From Rhizobium sp. CF122 (lineage in GTDB: Bacteria; Pseudomonadota; Alphaproteobacteria; Rhizobiales; Rhizobiaceae), in NCBI RefSeq assembly GCF_000282035.1, contig NZ_AKKA01000028.1, positions 1 through 57,456 on the forward strand: a stretch of 57,456 nucleotides of DNA. Reading direction: 5' to 3'. The notes beneath the pieces are model-generated. The model saw nothing but the letters and a program-made list of their open reading frames with translations. It was not told the origin of the DNA and made no database searches. Both the position numbers and the translations under genes were made by a program. Position 1 is the stretch's first letter; each line of letters starts with the position of its first letter. This document shows positions 47,151 through 56,475 of this stretch, one piece after another.

Positions 47151-48281
47151 TCAGTGGAAACTCTCAGCGAAAACGACGCCGAGGGAGATAAAAATCAGAG
47201 CCCCCACAAGCGCCACAAGCTTCCGGGTTGCACCAGGAACCTGAATGCCTGCCGCATCGACCTTAAATGCCAGATAGAGCGGGAAAGCCACGAAGAAGAT
47301 TGAGATCCACTTCGGACGCATCATCGTCGCGTCGACGGCAAGCATGATTACGAAGACCAGAAACATGCTGATGAGAAGCATACGGCCGATCACCCGCGTC
47401 CATTCGCTGCTCGCGGCTAAGATCGTGCGGATATGACCACGATAGACGACGGCAAGGATAGCCAGCGTCAACGCAGAGCATTTGACAATCGATGCCAGCA
47501 GCTGCCACGCGGCCACCAGTTGGACGGGAGCCTCGTGGCTTGCTACTCCCCGCATCTTCGTCAGCGTGTCGCCGGTTGCCGTATCGAGATGGGTCATAAC
47601 CCAGTAGACATGTGGTCCGGCGACGGCGAGACCAACCGCGATGGTCACCGCCAGGCGCCAGTTGAAGACCAATCGCCGCATACCGGGTTCAAGTAGGAGC
47701 GCGACGACGGTCGCGACGGGGATGATCGCAAAGTTGTACTTCGCAAGCAATCCAACACCGGCAGCCGCGCCAAGAAGCGCATAGTTGCCGGTTGACGGCC
47801 GTTCCGCCATTAGCGCCAGCACGTACAGGAAGAATGCAACGGCAGCGAAGGCGCCAACGCTATGAGTCAAATCCCGCTGCGAGAGCAGAAAGATCGCAGG
47901 CAGGCTGAGCAGGCCGAGGACGGAGATCCAAGCAGTGTCGCGCGCCCCCACCACTTTGCGGGCCGCCAAGCCGAGAAAGATGCAGCTCACCAGCAGCGTG
48001 GCATTTTTCAAGAAGGCGAGTGTGTCGACCGACGCGCCGAAGACCTTGCCAAAACAGTAAAACAGCCAGTTGTAGAGCGGCGGCTGATCGCCGTATCCCA
48101 GTTGCAAGGCATGCGCGAGCCTGATCTGTTCTGCCTCGTCGGACCCGAGATCGCCACCGCGAAGGAGCCTAAGGGCAAAGCTTGCCGTGAAGTACGTCGC
48201 CAATAGTAGGACAGGCAAAAGCGCGTCCAGCCGCGCAGCGCGTGGCGCGGAAACGTATGAACCATCAGCAGTATCAGTCAA
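47151..48281 (-). CDS. Glycosyltransferase family 39 (ArnT/PMT-like) membrane protein
   Basis: 376 aa polytopic protein, about nine helices. The N-terminal signature GGDLGSDEAEQIRLAHAL contains the acidic pair expected for polyprenyl-sugar transferases of the GT-C fold, and GYGDQPPLYNWLFYCF follows as in rhizobial GT39 proteins. It ends at 47151, 68 bases from the tRNA. Relatives are usually longer, often past 450 aa with a large C-terminal soluble part, so this gene may have lost its end. ATG at 48281. Probable role is sugar addition to an envelope lipid or polysaccharide. Confidence 0.8.
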   Translation of the reverse strand: MTDTADGSYVSAPRAARLDALLPVLLLATYFTASFALRLLRGGDLGSDEAEQIRLAHALQLGYGDQPPLYNWLFYCFGKVFGASVDTLAFLKNATLLVSCIFLGLAARKVVGARDTAWISVLGLLSLPAIFLLSQRDLTHSVGAFAAVAFFLYVLALMAERPSTGNYALLGAAAGVGLLAKYNFAIIPVATVVALLLEPGMRRLVFNWRLAVTIAVGLAVAGPHVYWVMTHLDTATGDTLTKMRGVASHEAPVQLVAAWQLLASIVKCSALTLAILAVVYRGHIRTILAASSEWTRVIGRMLLISMFLVFVIMLAVDATMMRPKWISIFFVAFPLYLAFKVDAAGIQVPGATRKLVALVGALIFISLGVVFAESFH

Positions 48282-48554
48282 TTCGGCCCCACGATCGGCT
48301 TGATCGGATCTTCACTGACAGGAACATGCAATTCTTCTGATGCACTGTATAGCGGTTCACCCGCCATTTCAGGCACTTGCCAGCGCCGTTCCGACAAAGT
48401 GTGTTGCCTCACTGCAACGCCTGCGCCACCAGCGCTCACAGCATTGCTGCCTCAATTGCGCTCTACCCAGCAATTGGTCGGACGTGGCAAATCAACTGTT
48501 TAATTTCTCGGGCGTTTCGGCCAAACTGCGCCCGCCAAGAGGGAAAGTGCACGC

Positions 48555-50306
48555 GTGCATCAGGAAGTATCGCTTATTGCCACAGTTGCCGTGAGTTTCG
48601 TCTGTGCGGCGATACTCGGCTATATCGCCGATCGAGTGCGTCTGCCGCCGCTTGTCGGATACTTGTTGGCCGGTATCGCCATGGGGCCGATGACGCCCGG
48701 CTTCGTCGCCGACGCCGGGCTTGCCAGTCAATTGGCAGAAATGGGCGTCATCCTGCTGATGTTCGGCGTTGGCTTACATTTTTCCACCGCCGATCTCCTC
48801 GCGGTACGCGGCATCGCCGTGCCGGGCGCAATCGCGCGCATCGTTATCGTTACGCTGCTCGGTGTCGCCCTCGTCAAATGGTGGGGTTGGGGCCTGGGCG
48901 CGGGGATCGTCTTCGGCCTCAGCCTGTCGGTAGCAAGCACGGTTGTGCTGCTGAAGGCCTTGGAGGAGCGAAATCTGCTCAACTCGGCCAGCGGCCGCGT
49001 TGCCGTTGGTTGGCTGATCGTCGAAGACCTTGCCACGGTTCTGGCATTGGTGCTTCTGCCCGCCGTCGCCGAATTGCTCGGTGGCCATGCCGACAGCGGC
49101 AGCCTTGCACAAAGTGCGGGGTTGCCTCTTCCGCTGACGATTGCGCTGACACTGTTGAAAGTCGGCGCTTTTGCGGTGATGGCGATCTTTCTCGGCCCGA
49201 AGATCGTCCCTTGGCTCCTGACGCTGGTCGCCAGAACCGGTTCACGCGAACTCTTCACGCTGACGGTCCTCGCCATAGCGCTTGGCATCGCATTCGGCTC
49301 CGCGCAAATCTTCGGCGTCTCATTCGCGCTCGGTGCTTTTTTCGCCGGCGTGGTCATGAGCGAATCCAACCTCAGCCATCGAGCCGCTGCCGATTCGCTG
49401 CCGCTTCAGAACGCCTTCTCGGTGCTGTTCTTCGTATCGGTCGGCATGCTGTTTGATCCTTCGATCCTGGTGCGCCAGCCGATGGCCGTAATCAGCGCCC
49501 TGGCGCTGATCATCATCGGCAAGACCGTCATCTCCTTCCTCATCGTGGTCATGCTTCGCTATCCGATCGGAATGGCGTTGACCGTATCAGGCGGACTGGC
49601 GCAGATCGGTGAATTCTCGTTTATTCTTGCTAGTCTCGGCGTTTCTCTCGGATTGCTGCCGAATGACGGGCAGGACATCATCCTCGCGTCCGCCATCATT
49701 TCGATCACGCTCAATCCGCTCGTCTGCGTGGGCGCCGAAGCGCTGCACACCCAAATCCACGCCAGATGGCCGGCGCTCAGCAATCACTTCGGCCGCCGTC
49801 GGCATGAGGCACTCGGCCGCGAACTTGAAAAGATCCGAGCGATCAACGAAGCCCGCGAGCACAAGCATCAGCTCGAGATGCAGGAGCTTATCGAAACCTT
49901 TCCACTCTTTGCCAAAGTAGACGAGGATTCGCAGGAGGAATTGCTGCTCCTCTTTCGGCCGAAATCGGCCTTGCCAGGCGAGCGCGTGATGCGCAAGGGC
50001 GACCGAGGCGATGGTATGTACTTCCTGTCGTCGGGCGCGGTGGAAGTTCAACTGCCGGGTGAGCCGATCCGACTGGACCCTGGCGCGTTCTTTGGCGAGA
50101 TGGCGCTGCTCAGCGGCGGTCGCCGCACCGCAGACGTCGTCGCCGTGGATTTCTGCCAGTTCTTTGTGCTGGAAAGGCGCGATTTCAACATGTTCACGGC
50201 AAAGCATCCCGTTTTGCGCCAGGCCGTCAGCGAAATGGCCCGCGAACGAACGGAAATGAACGTCATGCGGCAGAAGCACGATCAGCCCTCCCGCGTCGAC
50301 TCGTGA
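48555..50306 (+). CDS. CPA2 cation:proton antiporter with cyclic nucleotide-binding domain
   Basis: 583 aa. The Na+/H+ exchanger domain (about 1-390, about 12 helices) has LPPLVGYLLAGIAMGP and the KefB/YbaL-like block SLSVASTVVLLKALEERN, then VGWLIVEDLATVLALVLLPAV. A C-terminal cNMP-binding domain (about 460-575) follows: MRKGDRGDGMYFLSSGAVEV and the phosphate cassette FGEMALLSGGRRTADVVA, which still has the Glu and Arg needed for cAMP/cGMP. Start GTG 48555. Coupling of ion export to cyclic nucleotides would fit the many cyclases of rhizobia. Confidence 0.92.
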   Translation: MHQEVSLIATVAVSFVCAAILGYIADRVRLPPLVGYLLAGIAMGPMTPGFVADAGLASQLAEMGVILLMFGVGLHFSTADLLAVRGIAVPGAIARIVIVTLLGVALVKWWGWGLGAGIVFGLSLSVASTVVLLKALEERNLLNSASGRVAVGWLIVEDLATVLALVLLPAVAELLGGHADSGSLAQSAGLPLPLTIALTLLKVGAFAVMAIFLGPKIVPWLLTLVARTGSRELFTLTVLAIALGIAFGSAQIFGVSFALGAFFAGVVMSESNLSHRAAADSLPLQNAFSVLFFVSVGMLFDPSILVRQPMAVISALALIIIGKTVISFLIVVMLRYPIGMALTVSGGLAQIGEFSFILASLGVSLGLLPNDGQDIILASAIISITLNPLVCVGAEALHTQIHARWPALSNHFGRRRHEALGRELEKIRAINEAREHKHQLEMQELIETFPLFAKVDEDSQEELLLLFRPKSALPGERVMRKGDRGDGMYFLSSGAVEVQLPGEPIRLDPGAFFGEMALLSGGRRTADVVAVDFCQFFVLERRDFNMFTAKHPVLRQAVSEMARERTEMNVMRQKHDQPSRVDS

Positions 50307-50427
50307 GCTCCGTGCTCAGTGCGATCACGAAGATTTTTTGGCACGTCACCCTACGAACGACACAGCAAGCATTTACAGCCGCACCGACGCCCCATAAAGC
50401 TCATGCGCTCGAAGCGAAAGGATTGGA

Positions 50428-51024
50428 ATGCTCCGCAGACTCTACGACTGGACCATGTCTCTCGCAGCTCGGAAATCGGCCGAAGTCTGGCTCGCCGTTA
50501 TCGCCTTCGTCGAAAGCTCTGTCTTCCTGGTTCCTGCCGACGTTCTTTACCTGCCGATGGCGCTCGCTAAGCCGGAGCGCGCCTATCGCTACGCGCTGGT
50601 CGCGACCGCCGCCTCCGTCCTCGGCGGCATCGCCGGCTGGATGCTCGGCTACTACGCTTATGACGCGATCGCCCGCCCGGTTCTAGAATTTTACGGAAAG
50701 CTCGACGCCTTCGAGCAGCTGCGACTCTATATCCACGACGAGTGGGAAATCCTGCTGCTGCTGCTCGTGACCTCAGGCTTGGCCCATCTACCGCCGATCA
50801 AAGTCGTGACGATCCTCGCCGGCGTCATTCACATGAATCTCGGCTTCTTTATCATCTCGGCGATCGTCGCACGCGGCGCGCGCTTCTTCTTCCTCGCGTG
50901 GCTGCTGCGCCGCTACGGCGAGCCGATCCGCCACTTTATCGAAAAGCGCCTCGGGCAGGTTGCGGGCGTCGTTGCCGCCGTCGCCATTGCCCTCGGGATC
51001 GCCTATAAATTACTTGCCCACTGA
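50428..51024 (+). CDS. YqaA family (DedA-like/SNARE-associated) membrane protein
   Basis: 198 aa inner-membrane protein with about five hydrophobic segments: LAVIAFVESSVFLVPADVLYLPM near the N-terminus and YALVATAASVLGGIAGWMLGYYAYD next. The glutamate in FVESS and aspartate in PADV mark the DedA/VTT fold, often linked to undecaprenyl-phosphate or lipid recycling. AAGGA before ATG 50428. The disulfide formation gene follows within 22 bases on the same strand. Confidence 0.9.
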   Translation: MLRRLYDWTMSLAARKSAEVWLAVIAFVESSVFLVPADVLYLPMALAKPERAYRYALVATAASVLGGIAGWMLGYYAYDAIARPVLEFYGKLDAFEQLRLYIHDEWEILLLLLVTSGLAHLPPIKVVTILAGVIHMNLGFFIISAIVARGARFFFLAWLLRRYGEPIRHFIEKRLGQVAGVVAAVAIALGIAYKLLAH

Positions 51025-51046
51025 GCCATTTGCGCGGAGTCCGTTC

Positions 51047-51559
51047 ATGCCTGCCTCGTTTTCCCTTGCTCGCCCGGTCGTCGGCTACTCGATGGTGCTC
51101 GCACTCGGCATGGCGGTGGTTGTCGGCACCGCGCTCGGCTTTCAGTATCTTGGCGGCTACATTCCCTGTGCGCTTTGCCTGCTGCAGCGGCAGCCCTATT
51201 ACTACGGCATTCCGATCGCGATCCTTGGCGCGATTGCTTCCGCAGTCGGTCTTCCCAGCTGGATCGGCCGCGCATTTCTGCTCGCCGCCGGCATCCTGAT
51301 GATCGTCGGCGCCGGCATGGGCGTCTATCACGCCGGTGTCGAGTGGCAGTTCTGGCAAGGGCCGGCAACCTGCTCCACGACGGCGGGCAGCATGACACAG
51401 AACGCCGGCGACCTGTTGGGTGAATTGAACAGCATCAAGGGTCCGTCCTGCACCGACGCCGCGCTACGCGTCCTCGGCCTGTCCTTCGCAGGCTGGAACG
51501 TGATTGCGAGCCTCATCCTGGCGGCCTTCGCCTTTATCGGCGTCCGCAAGACGGCCTGA
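51047..51559 (+). CDS. Disulfide bond formation protein B family
   Basis: 170 aa membrane quinone reductase that reoxidises DsbA-like oxidants; four helices. Redox pairs are visible: CALCLLQRQP (CxxC) at about residue 44 and the periplasmic pair around CSTTAGSM and CTDAAL. ATG 51047 with CGGAG upstream; an upstream frame from 50960 overlaps the YqaA gene. It is the second gene of a YqaA-DsbB pair. Confidence 0.92.
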   Translation: MPASFSLARPVVGYSMVLALGMAVVVGTALGFQYLGGYIPCALCLLQRQPYYYGIPIAILGAIASAVGLPSWIGRAFLLAAGILMIVGAGMGVYHAGVEWQFWQGPATCSTTAGSMTQNAGDLLGELNSIKGPSCTDAALRVLGLSFAGWNVIASLILAAFAFIGVRKTA

Positions 51560-51580
51560 GCCTGACGGATGGGAGACTGA

Positions 51581-52138
51581 TCAGGGCTGCAGTTCGCTAT
51601 CCCAGTAGAGATAGTCGAGCCAGCTGTCATGCAGGTAGTTTGGCGGGAAGAGCCGGCCGTTGTTGTGCAGATCCTGTACCGTCGGCTGGTAAGGCTTCTG
51701 ATTCGGGAACATGCCAGCCTGTTTCGGCAGCTTGCTGCCTTTTCTGAGATTGCAGGGGGAGCAGGCCGCAACGACATTTTGCCACGTCGTCTCCCCGCCA
51801 TGGGCACGCGGGATGACATGGTCGAAGGTCAGGTCGTCATGCTCGCCGCAATACTGGCATTCGAACTTGTCGCGCAGGAACACGTTGAAGCGGGTAAAGG
51901 CCGGATTGCGGGAAGGCTGGACATAGGTCTTGAGGCAGACGACGCTTGGAAGCCGCATCGAAAAGCTCGGCGACGATACCGAATGTTCGTATTCTGCAAT
52001 GATATTCACACGGTCGAGAAATACCGCCTTGATCGCGTCCTGCCAGGACCAAAGCGACAAGGGGTAATAACTCAGGGGCCTGTAGTCAGCGTTCAGGACG
52101 AGCGCCGGCAGGGCCTGTGGGGAAACTGCAATCGTCAA
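51581..52138 (-). CDS. HNH endonuclease family protein
   Basis: 185 aa with the HNH zinc-ribbon fold: FECQYCGEHDDLTFDHVIPR, then GGETTWQNVVAACSPCNLRKG with the His and Asn of the motif. Such short HNH proteins are widespread in Alphaproteobacteria as stand-alone genes. The start is TTG 52138 with AGGAG seven bases upstream. It converges on the DsbB gene. Not linked to any visible mobile or restriction system. Confidence 0.88.
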   Translation of the reverse strand: MTIAVSPQALPALVLNADYRPLSYYPLSLWSWQDAIKAVFLDRVNIIAEYEHSVSSPSFSMRLPSVVCLKTYVQPSRNPAFTRFNVFLRDKFECQYCGEHDDLTFDHVIPRAHGGETTWQNVVAACSPCNLRKGSKLPKQAGMFPNQKPYQPTVQDLHNNGRLFPPNYLHDSWLDYLYWDSELQP

Positions 52139-52249
52139 GGGACTCTCCTGATCGATTCGGCATCTGCCCTCTTATATTAGGCCGGTTGTGACGGCATTGT
52201 GAAGTCTAATAAATTCAAGCATCAATGCCGCGATGCAAAGCGCTGTCGC

Positions 52250-52936
52250 TCAGTCGATCGGCAACATGCCGCGACCGAGCTTGATGGCATAATAGGCCCA
52301 GAAAAGCCTTGCTGCGACCGACCGCCATGGCGACCACGCACGGGCCAACGACGCCAGCTCGCGGGCAGGCGGGCGAGCGCCGAGACCGAATGCCGCAGCC
52401 ACCGCGTTCTGCAGGGCGACGTCGCCGGAGGGAAAGACGTCCGCGTGGCCGCCGCAGAACATCAAGTAAACCTCGGCGGTCCAGGGACCGATTCCCTTGA
52501 GAGCCGTAAGCTCAGCCAGCGCTTCGTCAGGAGGCAAGGCGGAGAGCGCGAGGAGATCGAGGCGCCCGGAGGCGACCGCGTCGGCAATACGCGATAGCGT
52601 TTCCGCCTTGGCGCGCGAGAGGCCGAACTCGCGCCACGCGTCGGGATGGAGAAGCACGTAGTTGTCCGCCGTCAGCACGCCTTCGACCGGTCGCATCCGT
52701 CTCCAGATCGCTTCGGCGCTGGCTCGCGACACCATTTGCGAGACGATGACGTGCGCGAGACCCTCGAAACCCGGTTCGCGCAACCGCAAAGGGAGGGGCC
52801 CGGCCTCGGCCGCAATGGCTGCAAGCCGCGGATCAAGACGAAGCAGGTTCTCCAGCCCCTCCCTCACATCATCATCGCTGCGAATGATCAACACGCTTCC
52901 TCGCGATCCTATCGAATCCATGGCAGAAGAAAGCAT
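52250..52936 (-). CDS. DNA-3-methyladenine glycosylase (AlkA-like HhH-GPD)
   Basis: 228 aa base excision glycosylase removing alkylated purines. The helix-hairpin-helix LTALKGIGPWTAEVYLMF and the catalytic aspartate in DVFPSGDVALQNAV are intact. ATG 52936 has GAGGA about ten bases upstream; ATG 52921 is a second in-frame option. Its start codon shares the CATG with the gluQRS start, so the two genes are exactly head to head and promoters must lie inside coding DNA. Confidence 0.93.
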   Translation of the reverse strand: MLSSAMDSIGSRGSVLIIRSDDDVREGLENLLRLDPRLAAIAAEAGPLPLRLREPGFEGLAHVIVSQMVSRASAEAIWRRMRPVEGVLTADNYVLLHPDAWREFGLSRAKAETLSRIADAVASGRLDLLALSALPPDEALAELTALKGIGPWTAEVYLMFCGGHADVFPSGDVALQNAVAAAFGLGARPPARELASLARAWSPWRSVAARLFWAYYAIKLGRGMLPID

Positions 52937-53816
52937 GACCGCGAATCCTCGTCAAAAGCCTGTTTTTCGTTTTGCGCCGAGCCCCAATGGCCCGCTTCAT
53001 CTTGGTCACGCACTCTCTGCCTTTCTGAACCGAGACATGGCGATATCGGCCGGAGGACGCTTCTTGTTACGCATAGAAGACATCGATCTGACGCGCTGTA
53101 CACCCGAATTGGAGGCGGGCATCTATGCCGACCTCGAATGGCTCGGCATAGACTGGGAACGACCGGTGCGGCGGCAGTCGGAGCATTTCGCAGAATATCA
53201 ATCAGCCCTTGAACGGTTGATCGACCTCGGCCTCGCCTACCCCGCATTCATGACCCGGGGCGAGACCAGGACGTTGGTCGCAGCCGCCGAAGCAGATGGT
53301 AAGCTCTGGCCGCGAGACCCAGACGGCTCGCCGCTCTATCCGCCTGACGATCGTGAGCGGTCCGATGTCGACCGGCGGCAACTGCTCGCATCGGGCCTCA
53401 AGCACGCCTGGCGGCTCGACATGGGCAAGACTTTGGAGGCATTGGGCGAGGCCCTTTCTTGGGAGGAAACCGGAGACGCCGACCGTGGCCTGATCGCCGC
53501 AAATCCCGGCGCCTGGGGAGATGTCATCCTGTCGCGGTCGGATGCGCCGTCGAGCTATCATCTCTCGGTCGTCCTTGATGACGCCCTGCAGGAAGTTACC
53601 CATGCGGTTCGCGGGCTCGATCTCTTTCATTCGACTTCGGTGCATCGACTGCTCCAGACCCTGCTCGGCTTGCCGGCGCCGGTCTATCACCACCATCGCC
53701 TGATCACCGATGAGGGCGGCCGCAAGCTTTCCAAGAGCGAAAGCGACACAGGGCTCGCCGAACTCCGCGGGCGCGGTCTTTCACCGACCGACATCCGCCG
53801 CCTTGTGGGGCTTTGA
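52935..53816 (+). CDS. gluQ: tRNA glutamyl-Q(34) synthetase GluQRS
   Basis: Attaches glutamate to queuosine at position 34 of tRNA-Asp, 293 aa. Class I motifs: SPNGPLHLGHALSAF (HIGH type) and KLSKSESDTGL (KMSKS type). The two cysteines of the zinc site found in the enterobacterial form are replaced here (AFMTRG, GSPLYPPDD), as in a subset of alphaproteobacterial forms. Start is either ATG 52935 or 52920; neither SD is strong. Its last 36 bases overlap the YihY gene on the other strand. Confidence 0.92.
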   Translation: MTANPRQKPVFRFAPSPNGPLHLGHALSAFLNRDMAISAGGRFLLRIEDIDLTRCTPELEAGIYADLEWLGIDWERPVRRQSEHFAEYQSALERLIDLGLAYPAFMTRGETRTLVAAAEADGKLWPRDPDGSPLYPPDDRERSDVDRRQLLASGLKHAWRLDMGKTLEALGEALSWEETGDADRGLIAANPGAWGDVILSRSDAPSSYHLSVVLDDALQEVTHAVRGLDLFHSTSVHRLLQTLLGLPAPVYHHHRLITDEGGRKLSKSESDTGLAELRGRGLSPTDIRRLVGL

Positions 53817-54695
53817 CGTCTTATTCTGCCTCCCGCCGAGGAAGTTGTTCTTGAAGATTGCACGCACGCGAAACTTCAGGAGGGCGGCATTGAGCTCGGC
53901 GCCGATAATGAAGATGACACCGACCATATAAAGAAAGATCAGAACGATCATCACCGATGCCAGACCCGCATAGGTCGCGGTGTAGTTGGCGAACGTCGCC
54001 AGGTAATAGGCGAAAATCAGGGCTCCCGCCAACCAAAGCAACAGCGTCACCAGCACGCCCGGCACGACATCGAACACACGGCGTCGCCCGGCCGGCAGCC
54101 ACAGGTGAACGACGAAGAGGCCGACGGTCAGCATGAACAGCGTTCCGTAGACGCGCCAGCTGAAGACGACTTCGAGCGTATCGGCAAAGAGCGGGAACCA
54201 CTGGCGCGCATAATCGAGGGCAAGCGGCACGGCCACAAGCAGGATGCTGACAGCCGCAAAGATGATTACGGCGATGATGACATAGCCAAGACTTGCAAGG
54301 CGGGTGATGTACCATGGCCGCGTTTCCTGAACACGGTAGGCGCGGTTGAGCGATATCCGCAGCGCCTCGACCCCGTTCGAGGCGAAGTAAGCCGCCGCCA
54401 AGACGGACACAGTCAGCAGGCCGCCGCGCGGCACGGTTAGGACCTGGATTACCTGGTCGACCAACGGCTTGGCGATCGCCTCCGGCCAGGTATCGAAGAT
54501 CAGATGTATCGCCCGGTCTGAGAATTGGTCAGCGCCCAGAAAGGTCGCGAGCGTCGTGCCGAAAATGAGAAACGGAAAGACAGCCAGAAGCGTAGACAAT
54601 GCGACATGGCTCGCCATCGCGAAGCCGTCGTCTTCAATAAGGTGGCAGATAGCATCGTAGACCACATCATAGAAGATGCGCATTATCTTCGGCAT
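53781..54695 (-). CDS. YihY/virulence factor BrkB family membrane protein
   Basis: 304 aa, about six helices, BrkB/YihY fold. Typical block EDDGFAMASHVALSTLLAVFPFLIF at the N-terminus, then LLTVSVLAAAYFASNGVEALRISLNRAYRVQ and the C-terminal LIFLYMVGVIFIIGAELNAAL. Function unresolved; once called ribonuclease BN by mistake. GGGAG before ATG 54695. It is convergent with gluQRS by overlap and divergent from the next SDR gene. Confidence 0.9.
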   Translation of the reverse strand: MPKIMRIFYDVVYDAICHLIEDDGFAMASHVALSTLLAVFPFLIFGTTLATFLGADQFSDRAIHLIFDTWPEAIAKPLVDQVIQVLTVPRGGLLTVSVLAAAYFASNGVEALRISLNRAYRVQETRPWYITRLASLGYVIIAVIIFAAVSILLVAVPLALDYARQWFPLFADTLEVVFSWRVYGTLFMLTVGLFVVHLWLPAGRRRVFDVVPGVLVTLLLWLAGALIFAYYLATFANYTATYAGLASVMIVLIFLYMVGVIFIIGAELNAALLKFRVRAIFKNNFLGGRQNKTSKPHKAADVGR

Positions 54696-54772
54696 TCGGT
54701 CTCCCGGCTTTGGTCGTTGTGTCGCCCGTTCGAATATGGGAAACCACTCCCATTTTGTACAGGAATCATTCC

Positions 54773-55606
54773 ATGTCGGACCAGCGCACCATCATCGTGA
54801 CCGGATGCTCTTCCGGGATCGGCGCATACTGCGCCCGGGCGCTGAAGGCCGATGGCTGGCGGGTCTTTGCCACGGTGCGCAAATTCGATGATCTGGCGCC
54901 GCTGGAAGCCCACGGCATCGAGGCCTTCCGCATGGACTATACGCGCATCGACACGATTTCGGATTTCGTGCGCGATGTGACGGCGCTGACCGGCGGACGC
55001 ATCGACGCGCTGTTCAACAACGGTGCCTACGGACAGCCCGGCGCCGTCGAGGACATTCCGACGGACGCCCTGCGCGCTCAATTCGAAACGAACGTCTTCG
55101 GCTGGCATGAGTTGACGCGTCAGATCGTGCCGCTGATGCGCAAGCGCGGCCAGGGCCGGATCGTTCAGTGCTCGTCGATCCTCGGCGTCGTGCCGTATCG
55201 TTTCCGCGGCGCCTATACCGCCTCCAAATTCGCTCTCGAAGGTCTGAGCATCAGCCTTCGCATGGAGTTGCAAGGCAGTGGCATTCACGTAAGCCTGATC
55301 GAGCCGGGCCCGATCGCCTCCCGTTTCACGGCAAACGCGCTCGCAAAGATCAATGAGCACATCGACGTGAAAAACTCGGTGCATGCGGCAGATTACCGCC
55401 GTCAGCTTGCACGGCTTGACGGATCGGGCCCTCCCAATCGACATAAGCTCGGTCCGGACGCAGTCTATGCCGTGCTGAAGCACGCATTGAACTCGAACAA
55501 TCCGAAACCACATTACCCCGTAACCACGCCGGCCAAGCAGGGTATGGTACTGAAGAGGCTGCTGCCTGCAGACCTGTTCTACCGCCTGATGCGCTGGGTG
55601 GACTAA
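54773..55606 (+). CDS. SDR family oxidoreductase
   Basis: 277 aa. Cofactor loop TGCSSGIGAYCARAL at about 10-24, FNNGAYGQPGAV, catalytic Ser in QCSSILG and YTASKFALEGLS. The resemblance is to the DltE/YbbO-like SDRs acting on lipids or ketones. ATG 54773, AGGA nine bases before. It is the first of four rightward genes in close order up to the rhomboid. Substrate unknown. Confidence 0.9.
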   Translation: MSDQRTIIVTGCSSGIGAYCARALKADGWRVFATVRKFDDLAPLEAHGIEAFRMDYTRIDTISDFVRDVTALTGGRIDALFNNGAYGQPGAVEDIPTDALRAQFETNVFGWHELTRQIVPLMRKRGQGRIVQCSSILGVVPYRFRGAYTASKFALEGLSISLRMELQGSGIHVSLIEPGPIASRFTANALAKINEHIDVKNSVHAADYRRQLARLDGSGPPNRHKLGPDAVYAVLKHALNSNNPKPHYPVTTPAKQGMVLKRLLPADLFYRLMRWVD

Positions 55607-55626
55607 TCAGGAAAGCCAAAGCCAGC

Positions 55627-55830
55627 ATGTCCACGGTCACCTACATTCTCGCGATCATCGTCATGGGCATCGTCGCCCTGGTGCTGATTCGCGGCCTTTT
55701 CAACATGATGAAGGGCGGCAATCCGAACCTCTCCAACAAGCTGATGCAGCTGCGCGTGCTACTGCAGGCGATCGCCGTGCTCCTGATCATGCTGACGCTC
55801 TGGCTGACCGGTGGCGGCCGCCCTAGCTAA
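55627..55830 (+). CDS. twin transmembrane helix small protein (HIG1-like)
   Basis: 67 aa: MSTVTYILAIIVMGIVALVL, then RGLFNMMKGGNPNLSNKLMQLRV and a second helix. The loop GNPNLSNKLMQLRVL is the hallmark of this family, which resembles mitochondrial HIG1 (RCF1) proteins tied to cytochrome oxidase; such a role here is inference. It lies 22 bases before the adenosyltransferase gene. Confidence 0.88.
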   Translation: MSTVTYILAIIVMGIVALVLIRGLFNMMKGGNPNLSNKLMQLRVLLQAIAVLLIMLTLWLTGGGRPS

Positions 55831-55852
55831 GTCAGGAAAAGGAGGGGTAGGC

Positions 55853-56431
55853 ATGGTCAGGCTCAACAAGATCTACACGAAGACCGGCGACGACGGCACC
55901 ACCGCACTCGTTTCCGGACCGCGCCGTCTGAAATACGATCTGCGCGTCGAGGCCTACGGCACCATCGACGAGGCCAACTCCGCCATCGGCGTGGCGCGGC
56001 TCCACATGCAGGGCATGCCCGTCCTGGAGAGGATGCTGACGCTGATCCAGAACGACCTCTTTGACCTTGGCGCCGACCTTGCGACGCCAGATGATGGCAA
56101 GCCGCCCGCACACGAGCCGCTGCGCATTGTCGATAGCCAGGTCGCGCGCATCGAGAGCGACATCGACGAATTGAACGCCGACCTGCAGCCCTTGAAATCC
56201 TTCGTGTTGCCGGGCGGGCACTCGGCTGCCGCTCATCTTCATCTCGCCCGCACGATCGCACGTCGCGCGGAGCGGCTGATGGTCGAACTTGCCCGCACGG
56301 ATGGCGAGGTCGTCAGCGACGCCGCATTGAAATATGTCAATCGGGTTTCGGACTTCCTCTTCGTCGCCGCCCGTCACGCCAATGACCGTGGCAATGCGGA
56401 TGTGCTTTGGGTTCCGGGAAAAAACAGGTAA
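55853..56431 (+). CDS. Cob(I)yrinic acid a,c-diamide adenosyltransferase, PduO type
   Basis: 192 aa enzyme that adds the 5'-deoxyadenosyl group to cobalamin. N-terminal ATP-binding TKTGDDGTTALVSG, then AYGTIDEANSAIGVAR and the C-terminal RTIARRAERLMVELAR and YVNRVSDFLFVAARHAN. ATG 55853, GGAGG upstream. It is next to etfB across the rhomboid gene, common in Rhizobiales. Confidence 0.93.
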   Translation: MVRLNKIYTKTGDDGTTALVSGPRRLKYDLRVEAYGTIDEANSAIGVARLHMQGMPVLERMLTLIQNDLFDLGADLATPDDGKPPAHEPLRIVDSQVARIESDIDELNADLQPLKSFVLPGGHSAAAHLHLARTIARRAERLMVELARTDGEVVSDAALKYVNRVSDFLFVAARHANDRGNADVLWVPGKNR

Positions 56432-56475
56432 CCTCGCCCTCGACCACGTGACGCGAACGCCGGGGGGCAGGCTTC

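Noticed and set aside
51581..52138. Homing or restriction system around the HNH gene
   Set aside because: It is a lone gene among housekeeping neighbours with no methyltransferase, intron or intein.
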